The translations under genes were made by a program, and so were the position numbers. Under the pieces are notes generated by a model. It did no database searches. It saw only the letters and a program-made list of their open reading frames with translations, and was not told the DNA's origin. 64,000 nt of DNA from Mesonia algae (GTDB lineage Bacteria > Bacteroidota > Bacteroidia > Flavobacteriales > Flavobacteriaceae): assembly GCF_003253545.1 (NCBI RefSeq), contig NZ_QKYV01000001.1, positions 624,924 to 688,923 on the forward strand. Reading direction: 5' to 3'. Position 1 is the first letter of the stretch. Every line of letters begins with the position of its first letter. Positions 52,416 to 61,000 of this stretch are shown in pieces.

Positions 52416-55163
52416 ATGAAAAAAGGATTTATTCTTTTTGCATTATTGCTTTTCTCAGCAATTTCGTTTTCACAAACGAATGTGATGGGAAGTGTAGTAG
52501 ATGCGACAACTAATGAAAATTTACCCGATGTAGAGGTTGCTATCGAAGATAGTAATTTAAGAGTGATGACTAATGCATCAGGAGAGTTTAACTTTGTTGC
52601 TTTTGAAGTCCCATTGGGGGAACAAATTGTAACTTTTACAAAAGATGGCTTTATCTCGAAGAGATTTCCTGTTATTATTAATGAGAATGAATCTTTAAAT
52701 TTAGATGTAATTTCTTTAGAAGTTGATATCAATGAAGAAAATTTTCAAATAGGTACTATAAGTTTATCTGATAATGAATTAAGTAGTGACGAAAGTGCTG
52801 CTGACAATTTATCTGGTTTGTTGCAAGCTTCAAGAGATGTTTTTCTAAATGCTGCAGCATACGATTTTAGTGCAACTTTTTTTAGACCTAGAGGTTTTGA
52901 TTCTGAAAATGGGAAAGTTCTTATTAATGGAATTGAAATGAATAAAATGTATAACGGTAGACCACAATGGAGTAATTGGGGAGGGTTGAACGATGCTATG
53001 CGTAATCAAGTCTTTACAATGGGGTTATCTGCCAACGAGAATACATTTGGAGATTTAGCAGGAACTACAAATGTAGTTATGAGAGCTTCTCAATATCAAA
53101 AAGGGGGGCGTGTTTCTTACGCTTCTTCTAATAGAAGTTATAGAGGTAGAGTAATGGCTTCATATAATTCAGGACTTACGGACAATGGTTGGGCTTATAG
53201 TTTTTTAGCTTCTAGAAGATTTGGTGAAGAAGGTTTTAATGATGGTTCTTTATATGATGCTAATTCATTTTTTGCTGCTGTAGAAAAGAAAATAAATGAA
53301 AAGCATAGTTTAAATTTAACGGCATTTTACACGCCTAATAGAAGAGGGAAGTCTTCTCCTAATACACAAGAAGTTTTCGACTTAAAAGATATCAGCTATA
53401 ATTCTTATTGGGGATATCAAGATGGAGAAATAAGAAACTCTAGAGTAAGAGAGATTGAAGAGCCTGTTATAATGTTAAATCATTATTGGGATATTTCAAA
53501 GAAGACAAGATTAAATACGAATGTTGCCTATCAATTTGGTAAAGTAGGAAATAGTAGATTAGGTTATGATAATGCTCCTAACCCAGATCCAACGTATTAC
53601 CAAAAATTACCAAGTTATTTTTTAGGTAATCCAGATGGAGCAGATTATGCAGGCGCTTATGGTGCTTCAGAGTCTTTTAGAAATGATGGACAAATTGACT
53701 GGGATGCAATGTATCAAGCAAATATTTTTAGCGGAGGAACTTCTAAATATTATTTGTACGAGGATCGTAATGATGATAAGCAATTGACAGCTAATACTAT
53801 TATATCTTCAGATATTACCAATAATATCACATTAAATGGATCATTAGGTTATAAGAGATTGAACTCTCGTAATTTTGCTAATATGATCGATTTACTAGGA
53901 GGTAGTGGTTATTTAGATATCGATACTTTTAATCAAGGTGATGCTGCTCAAAATAACTTAGAAAATCCAAATAGAGTTTTAGGAGAGGGTGATACTTTTA
54001 AATATGATTATGAATTAGATGCTTCTGAATATAATGGTTTTGCTCAAGCGCAATTTAGTTATAACAAAATAGATTTTTATGCTGGTGCAAATGTTGAAAA
54101 AACAACTTACCAGAGAAATGGTTTATATAGAAATGGTAGTTTTCCTACCAATTCATTAGGTGAAAGTGAAGAATTAGATTTTACTACTTACGGTGTTAAA
54201 GCTGGAGCTACCTATAAAATAACAGGACGTCATTTAGTAACCTTGAACGGAGCTTACTTTACGGATGCCCCAACGTTAAGAAACTCTTTTTCAAATTCTA
54301 GACAAAATAATAGTACTGTTTTAGGTTTAGAAGAGGAAACTGTAAAAAATGTAGATTTAAGTTATGTATATAGATCACCTAAAGTAAAAGCAAGGCTTAC
54401 GGGGTATTATACAAAAATGGAAGATGCTACCGAAATTGCTTTTTACTATGCAGATGGAATCTCTGGTTTAGGTAGAAATGTAAATACAGCTTTTGTACAA
54501 GAGGTATTAACCAATATCGATAAAAGACATATAGGTGCAGAATTAGGTATTGAAGCTCAAGTAACACCAACGATTAAATTAAAAGGGGCGGCTTCTTATG
54601 GAGAGTATGTATATGCTAATAATCCAGATTTATATTTAACTTCAGATGATTTTCAACAAGAATTAGATTTCGGGAAATCTTATTTAAAAGATTATAAAGT
54701 AGCTGGAGGGCCTCAACAAGCTTACCAAATAGGTTTTGAATATAGAGATCCAGATTACTGGTGGTTTGGAGCAACTTCAAACTTTTTCTCTAATGCTTAC
54801 GTAGATGTATCTCCGATTACAAGATCTCAAAATTTTTATGCAGATTTTGACGGAGCACCATTTAATGATTATGATGCTGAAACTGCAAGGGGATTATTAA
54901 AACAAGAAGAGTTTGATAGTTATATGTTGGTGAATGTAGTAGGAGGAAAGTCTTGGAAAGTAAATGATTACTTTGTAGGTTTCTTTGCTACAATAAATAA
55001 TGTGCTAGATAAAGAGTATAAAACTGGAGGTTTTGAGCAAGGAAGAAGTGCTAATTATAGAACTTTATCTGAGGATGTAAGTAATGAAAAGAGAGTATTC
55101 GGGCCTAAGTACTGGTATGGATATGGAACTACTTACTATTTGAATGTTTACGTTAGATTTTAA
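52416..55163 (+). CDS. TonB-dependent receptor with carboxypeptidase-regulatory N-domain
   Basis: A 915-residue outer-membrane receptor. I chose the ATG at 52416 because it gives a clean signal peptide (MKKGFILFALLLFSAISFSQ); an ATG seven codons earlier is less likely. A regulatory-like domain (about 21-110) precedes a plug (FFRPRGFDSENGKVLINGIEMNKMYNGRPQWSNWGGLNDAMRNQVF) and a barrel ending TYYLNVYVRF. The downstream DUF5689 lipoprotein gene starts 21 bp after its stop, so the two form one transcript and probably a surface complex. There is no SusD. The ligand is unknown; see the locus finding. Confidence 0.93.
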   Translation: MKKGFILFALLLFSAISFSQTNVMGSVVDATTNENLPDVEVAIEDSNLRVMTNASGEFNFVAFEVPLGEQIVTFTKDGFISKRFPVIINENESLNLDVISLEVDINEENFQIGTISLSDNELSSDESAADNLSGLLQASRDVFLNAAAYDFSATFFRPRGFDSENGKVLINGIEMNKMYNGRPQWSNWGGLNDAMRNQVFTMGLSANENTFGDLAGTTNVVMRASQYQKGGRVSYASSNRSYRGRVMASYNSGLTDNGWAYSFLASRRFGEEGFNDGSLYDANSFFAAVEKKINEKHSLNLTAFYTPNRRGKSSPNTQEVFDLKDISYNSYWGYQDGEIRNSRVREIEEPVIMLNHYWDISKKTRLNTNVAYQFGKVGNSRLGYDNAPNPDPTYYQKLPSYFLGNPDGADYAGAYGASESFRNDGQIDWDAMYQANIFSGGTSKYYLYEDRNDDKQLTANTIISSDITNNITLNGSLGYKRLNSRNFANMIDLLGGSGYLDIDTFNQGDAAQNNLENPNRVLGEGDTFKYDYELDASEYNGFAQAQFSYNKIDFYAGANVEKTTYQRNGLYRNGSFPTNSLGESEELDFTTYGVKAGATYKITGRHLVTLNGAYFTDAPTLRNSFSNSRQNNSTVLGLEEETVKNVDLSYVYRSPKVKARLTGYYTKMEDATEIAFYYADGISGLGRNVNTAFVQEVLTNIDKRHIGAELGIEAQVTPTIKLKGAASYGEYVYANNPDLYLTSDDFQQELDFGKSYLKDYKVAGGPQQAYQIGFEYRDPDYWWFGATSNFFSNAYVDVSPITRSQNFYADFDGAPFNDYDAETARGLLKQEEFDSYMLVNVVGGKSWKVNDYFVGFFATINNVLDKEYKTGGFEQGRSANYRTLSEDVSNEKRVFGPKYWYGYGTTYYLNVYVRF

Positions 55164-55184
55164 AAAAATAAATTAATTAGAATT

Positions 55185-56606
55185 ATGAAAAATATCAATA
55201 AGATTTTAGCAGTTAGTAGCCTGTTTTTTGCAGGTTTGATGATTACATCTTGTGTTCAGGATGATGACTTTAGTACGCCAGAGATTACTTATGAAGAGCC
55301 AAATGTAAATGTAAATACTACAATTGAATCTGTTAAAGAAATGTATGGTGGTTTTGAATCTGTAAAGATATCTGCAGGAGAAGATTCACAAGAAGAATTG
55401 TACTTAGAGGCTTACGTAATTTCAAGTGATGAAGCAGGGAATTTTTATAAATCTATAGTAATACAAGATAGTCCAGAAAATCCTACAGGAGGTTTGGCTA
55501 TTTCAACAGAAGCTACAGATGCTTATTTGACCTATGATATAGGAAGAAAAATTTACTTTAGAGTTGATGGTCTTTACATTGGTCAATATGCTGGTTTACC
55601 TACCATAGGAACTAATGAAGGTGATGAAATTGGTAGAATTGGTGTAGATGATTTCTATGATAGAATCTTGCGTTCAAACGATAAGGAAGAAATTATTCCA
55701 ACTGTGATTTCTATCTCAGAAATTTCTGAGCAATACTTAAACACTTTAGTGCAGTTCAATGATGTGCAGTTTGAAGATGATTTAGAAGGAGAATCTTTTG
55801 GAACTATAGGAAGTACTTTTAGTGTAAATAGAGATTTTGAAAATTGTGATGGTCAAACAGCAACCTTAAGAACAAGTGGTTTTTCTGATTTTAAAGACAT
55901 GGTTTTGCCTTCAGATAATGGTTCGTTAACAGCGGTTTTAAATATTTTCAATACCTCTTACCAATTGTCTTTAAGGGATGAAAACGATATAAACTTTAAC
56001 GAATCGCGTTGTGGAGAAGGAGAAGGTGAAGGAGAAGGAGAAGGAGAAGGAGAAGGAGAAGGAGAAGGAGAAGGAGAAGGTGAAATTTTAACTTCTTTGT
56101 CTGAAGGTTTTGAAGGTCAACCTGCAGGACAGGGAGAAGATTTAACTTTAGAGAATTGGGTTAATGTAAATGTTAACGGTGGTGAGAGAAGATTTGAGAT
56201 TAGAGAATTTAGTAGTAACAATTATGCTCAGACTTCAGCATACAATTCAAATGAAAATCCTTATAATGTATGGTTAGTAACTCCAGGTGTAGATTTAAGT
56301 GCTGCTACTTCGGCAACTTTATCATTTGAAACTAATGATGGTTTTAATAATGGTGAAGCTTTAAAGACATACATTTCAACTGATTTTACGGGTGATCCAA
56401 CTCAGGCTACTTGGGTAGAATTAACTGAAGTAACTTATTCTACAGGTAACACAACAGGTTATGGTACAGGTTTTACACCATCAGGAGATGTAGATTTATC
56501 ATCTTATATAGGAGAAACTGTATATGTTGGTTTTGAATATTCTGGTGCTTCAGATGGTATAACTACTACTTACCAAATTGACAACGTTAATATAGTTACA
56601 GAATAG
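55185..56606 (+). CDS. DUF5689 lipoprotein with (GE)12 linker and choice-of-anchor J domain
   Basis: A 473-residue lipoprotein: MKNINKILAVSSLFFAGLMITSC with lipobox Cys followed by acidic residues, a DUF5689 domain (about 40-270, TTIESVKEMYGGFESVKISAG...LYLEAYVISSDEAGNFYKSIVIQDSP), which has an OB-like layout, then a linker of twelve Gly-Glu pairs (about 277-300). A C-terminal jelly-roll of the choice-of-anchor J type follows (SLSEGFEGQPAGQ...GETVYVGFEYSGASDGITTTYQIDNVNI). It is probably displayed on the surface as a partner of the upstream TonB receptor. Followed by a terminator. Confidence 0.88.
   Translation: MKNINKILAVSSLFFAGLMITSCVQDDDFSTPEITYEEPNVNVNTTIESVKEMYGGFESVKISAGEDSQEELYLEAYVISSDEAGNFYKSIVIQDSPENPTGGLAISTEATDAYLTYDIGRKIYFRVDGLYIGQYAGLPTIGTNEGDEIGRIGVDDFYDRILRSNDKEEIIPTVISISEISEQYLNTLVQFNDVQFEDDLEGESFGTIGSTFSVNRDFENCDGQTATLRTSGFSDFKDMVLPSDNGSLTAVLNIFNTSYQLSLRDENDINFNESRCGEGEGEGEGEGEGEGEGEGEGEGEILTSLSEGFEGQPAGQGEDLTLENWVNVNVNGGERRFEIREFSSNNYAQTSAYNSNENPYNVWLVTPGVDLSAATSATLSFETNDGFNNGEALKTYISTDFTGDPTQATWVELTEVTYSTGNTTGYGTGFTPSGDVDLSSYIGETVYVGFEYSGASDGITTTYQIDNVNIVTE
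56013..56084 (+). repeat. Hexanucleotide repeat encoding (Gly-Glu)12
   Basis: Twelve tandem GGAGAA or GGTGAA units inside the DUF5689 gene; the middle eight are exact GGAGAA. The stretch between the two T's (about 56028-56080) is pure purine. Slippage would change linker length without shifting frame. Confidence 0.95.
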
Positions 56607-56630
56607 TAGGGTTATAGTTTTTAAACATAA

Positions 56631-56664
56631 AAAAACCGCTTCTAAAGTTAGAAGCGGTTTTTTT
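56631..56664. terminator. Bidirectional terminator after the DUF5689 gene
   Basis: 15-bp arms (AAAAACCGCTTCTAA and complement, 56631-56645 and 56648-56662), T-run on the right and A-run on the left. It lies between the convergent DUF5689 and hflX genes. Confidence 0.8.
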
Positions 56665-56687
56665 GTGTTTAAAATTTGATAAAAAGA

Positions 56688-57917
56688 TTAATCTTCTTCT
56701 ATTTCACCGGTATATTTATCATATTCAGGGTAAAGAAAATTATTGTAAGGGAAGCGAGTAATATGAATTTCCCTAACTGCTTCATACACCTTCTTTCTAA
56801 ACTCTTCCATATTCTCCTTATTAATAGCCGATATGAAAAGTACATTGTCACCTAGGCGGTTCATCCAAGTACGTTTCCATTCCGTTAAGGTATTATGAGC
56901 AGGAGTCTTTTCTGTAATTAGATCGTCTTCTTCAATAACTTCTGGGGAATAAGCATCAATTTTATTAAAGACCATAAGAGTCGGTTTGTCCGCACTTTCT
57001 ATTTCATCTAAAATTTGGTTAACTGAAGCAATGTGATCCTCAAAATTTGGGTGAGCAATATCTACCACATGCAAAAGTAAATCGGCTTCTCTAACTTCAT
57101 CAAGTGTAGACTTAAATGATTCTACCAATTGCGTAGGAAGTTTTCTAATAAAACCTACTGTATCAGTTAATAAAAAAGGCAGATTTCTAATCACCACTTT
57201 ACGAACAGTAGTATCTAAAGTAGCGAATAATTTATTTTCGGCAAATACCTCACTTTTACTTATCACATTCATTAAAGTAGATTTACCAACATTGGTATAA
57301 CCTACAAGAGCAACTCTAACTAGTTGACCGCGATTTCCTCGTTGAACAGCCATTTGCTTATCAATGGTTTTAAGCTTGTCCTTTAATTGAGAAATTTTAT
57401 CTCTTACGATACGTCTATCTGTTTCAATTTCTGTCTCTCCAGGACCGCGCATACCAATTCCTCCACGTTGCCTTTCTAAGTGAGTCCATAGTCCAACTAA
57501 ACGCGGTAAAAGATATTCGTATTGAGCCAATTCTACTTGCGTTCTAGCATAACTTGTTTTGGCTCTTTGAGCAAAAATATCTAAAATGAGATAGGTTCTA
57601 TCTACTACTTTACATTTTAAAATTTTCTCAATATTCTTTTGCTGGGCAGGGCTCAATTCATCATCAAAAATAGCGGTACCTACGTCATTTTGTTCAATAA
57701 ACTCTCTTACCTCCTCCATTTTCCCTGTACCAATAAAGGTTTTAGGATTAGGAACATCTAATTTTTGTGTAAATCGTTTTAAAACTTCACCACCGGCAGT
57801 GTAGGCTAAAAATTCTAGTTCATCTAGATATTCTTCAGACTTCTCTTCATCTTGAAATTTATTAATAATCCCAATCAAGACCGATTTTTCATATTCAATT
57901 TCTTCTTTCTCTATCAT
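56688..57917 (-). CDS. hflX: GTPase HflX
   Basis: A 409-residue translational GTPase that splits stalled or hibernating ribosomes. The N-terminal HflX domain (KSVLIGIINKF, AGGEVLKRFTQKLDVPNPKTFIGTGK, FDDELSPAQQKNIE) is followed by a helical linker (RGGIGMRGPGETEIETDRR). The G domain has GYTNVGKSTLMN (G1), DTVGFIRKLP (G3) and NKIDAY (G4). Length and motifs are standard. Monocistronic, divergent from the giant adhesin gene. Confidence 0.96.
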   Translation of the reverse strand: MIEKEEIEYEKSVLIGIINKFQDEEKSEEYLDELEFLAYTAGGEVLKRFTQKLDVPNPKTFIGTGKMEEVREFIEQNDVGTAIFDDELSPAQQKNIEKILKCKVVDRTYLILDIFAQRAKTSYARTQVELAQYEYLLPRLVGLWTHLERQRGGIGMRGPGETEIETDRRIVRDKISQLKDKLKTIDKQMAVQRGNRGQLVRVALVGYTNVGKSTLMNVISKSEVFAENKLFATLDTTVRKVVIRNLPFLLTDTVGFIRKLPTQLVESFKSTLDEVREADLLLHVVDIAHPNFEDHIASVNQILDEIESADKPTLMVFNKIDAYSPEVIEEDDLITEKTPAHNTLTEWKRTWMNRLGDNVLFISAINKENMEEFRKKVYEAVREIHITRFPYNNFLYPEYDKYTGEIEED

Positions 57918-58093
57918 TTAATTGTAATTTATATTTCAAAAATACAAAAAGAAATGTTAGCGGTTTTAAGTATTAGCTTCCAAAAATCTTTTAACAATTT
58001 TTGGTTAAAAAATATTTAAATCTTTGTATATTTATCGGCATTATTCATAATTGAATGTTAAATGAGAACCCAAATTTTAAAACTTAATACAAT

Positions 58094-61000
58094 ATGAAAA
58101 AAATTACTTACGGAATTTTCTTATTTTTTTGTTTGTTTAGCTATCAGCTAAGCGCTCAAATATATACGGAGGATTTTGAATCAGGCTTAGGAACATATGA
58201 AAATGCGGTTGGGAATGATGTCGACTGGGAGGTGAATACATCCCTCTATCAAGACGGTTTACAATCGATATCAAATGCATACGGTAGTAGTAATGATAAT
58301 AGTATTTTTCAATCAATTTCTTTAGACTTAACCACAGCTAATAACCCTCAGCTTTCATTTTGGCACATTGCCAAAACAGAAGGTGGTTATGATGAAGCTA
58401 TCGTAGAGATTTCTACCGATGGTGGTGTAACATTTACACCTTTTGCTTTAGAAGATTATTCAGGAGGGGGAGTTTTAGAAGCTCCAGGAATTTTTGATGA
58501 AGATTCTTATGCAGATTGGGGTACATCAGACACGGAGCCTACGAATGCCTGGTGGAAAAAAGAGTTTTTTGACCTATCTGATTATATTACAGATGCTGTT
58601 GTGATTCGATTTAGATTAACATCAGATGGATCAGCAAATCGAGCAGGATGGTTTATAGATAATATTCAAATAAATGAAGTAACATGTCCTACTCCTTCTG
58701 ATATCGTAGTCGATAATATTATGGCAAACTCTGCAGATATTAGTTGGACTATCGGAAACTCAGAAGCAGAATGGGAAATTGTTTATGGTATTGATGGTTT
58801 TGATCCTAATACAGAAGGAGATACTGTTGTAGATAATGATGGAGTTTTAGGAGAATCTATAAGTTCTTTAAATTCTAGCTCTGATTATGATGTGTATGTA
58901 AGAGCAATTTGTGGTGCTGGAGATGAAAGTGAGCTTACTGGGCCTTTTTCATTCACTACCGCTTGCGATGTTATATCATTACCTTGGTCTGAAGATTTTT
59001 CTTCTTCTACCACACCAAATTGTTGGGAAGAAACAGGTGATGCTGCATGGGATTATAGTTTAAATGCAGATTATGCTGCTCAAGATGTTGAGGATCATAC
59101 TGCTGGAGGCGGTACTAATTATGCGTGGTTGGATGGTTCTGATAATAATGATGGCAATTCTAGTTCTCTAACTTCACCTTTTATAGATGTATCTACCTTA
59201 GCTCAACCTGCTTTGGAGTTTTATTTATTTAGTAACAATACAGATGATGCGGCAATCAATACAGTTGAGATTGAACTTTATGATGGAGCCGCTTGGAACT
59301 CTGTATTGTCTGTTAATAATTTATTAGGTGAAGATTGGTTTCAGTACGTTATAGATTTATCGCCATATACTATTACTGGAGCAGTCCAAGTAAAATTTAC
59401 AATTACTGGACAAGCAAATGGAGGATTTACTTTTTCTAATGATATATTATTAGATGATGTTACTTTTATAGAAATGCCAGCTTGTACTAACCCTATAGCA
59501 TCATATTCTGTGGTGGGTAATTGTATTGATGGTCCAGAGTTTTTTGTAGAAGTAGATATTACCAATATGGGTGGAAGTGATGATGTCGTTATTACGGATA
59601 ATCAAACTCCAGAGGAATCCCAAACTGTATCAGCAGTAGGTGTATATTCTTTTGGTCCTTATGATAATGGTACAGATGTTATTATAACTTTAGAAAATAG
59701 TTTAGACTCTAACTGTAATACTGTAAGTAATGTTCTTACGCAAGAATTTTGTACTGAAACTTTTATAGACTGTGTTAACGATGGCCCTTTAAATGTAAAT
59801 TATTGTTATGATAATGATGAAGATTATGAAGTTACCTATGTAAGTACAGATGGTACCCCTTTAAATTTAACTCTCAATGGTGGGTTTCTTGAAAGCTGTT
59901 GTGATGAATTAATCGTTCTAGATACAGATGGGACAGAGTTATTTAATAGTGGAGGAGATATTTCAGGGAATACTTTCCAATCTACTGGAGCAGAAATAAC
60001 AGTAATTATTTCTTCTGACGGTTCTGTAAACTGTGGCGGAAACGATTATGACCCTATAGATTATACAGTGTCTTGCGCAACTTGTGTTAATCCGCAAGTA
60101 GCCTTTGAAGTTGTTGGAGATTGTATAAATGGACCTCAATTCTTTGTAGAGGTTGATATTGCAGATTTAGGAAGTTCGGCAAGTTTGACTTTAACGGATA
60201 ATCAAACTCCAGCTCAAACAATTCCAGCTACGGCAATTGATGTTTATAGTTTTGGACCATATCCTAATGGAACAGACGTAATAATTACAGTAGCAAACGA
60301 TGATGATGCTAATTGTACTCTTGCAAGTTCAGAGCTTACTCAAGAACTTTGTACAGAAACTTTCATAGATTGTGTGACAGATGGTCCGCTAAGTGTGAAT
60401 TATTGTTATGATAATAATGAAGACTATGAAGTTACTTATGTAAGTACAGATGGTACCCCTTTAAATTTAATTATTAATGGTGGGTTTCTTGAAAGCTGTT
60501 GTGATGAATTAATCGTTTTAGATACAGATGGTACAGAGTTATTTAATAGTGGAGGAGATATTTCAGGGAATACATTCCAATCTACTGGAGCAGAAATAAC
60601 AGTGATTATTACTTCTGATGGTTCTGTAAACTGTAGTGGAAATGATTATGATCCTATAGATTATACAGTATCTTGTGCTACTTGTGTTAATCCACAAGTT
60701 AACTTTGAAGTTGTAGCAGATTGCGATGTAGATCCTCAGTTTTTAATCGATGTAGAAATAACTGATTTAGGAAGTGCTACTGAATTATTGCTTTCCGATG
60801 GCGATGTTGCCAATGATCAAACTATTGATGCTGTAGGAACCTATACTTTTGGACCTTATGCAAATGGTGATTTAATGAATATATCTGTTTTAAACACAGG
60901 TGACAATAATTGTGAAATTAATAGTGGAGAGCTTACGCAAGAATATTGTTCTGCATTAAATGTAGATTGTTCTGTAGGGCCGCAAAACTCTGTATTTTGT

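Noticed and set aside
59341..59565. 74-residue minus-strand reading frame in the adhesin
   Set aside because: Antisense to the continuous adhesin frame; low-complexity shadow.
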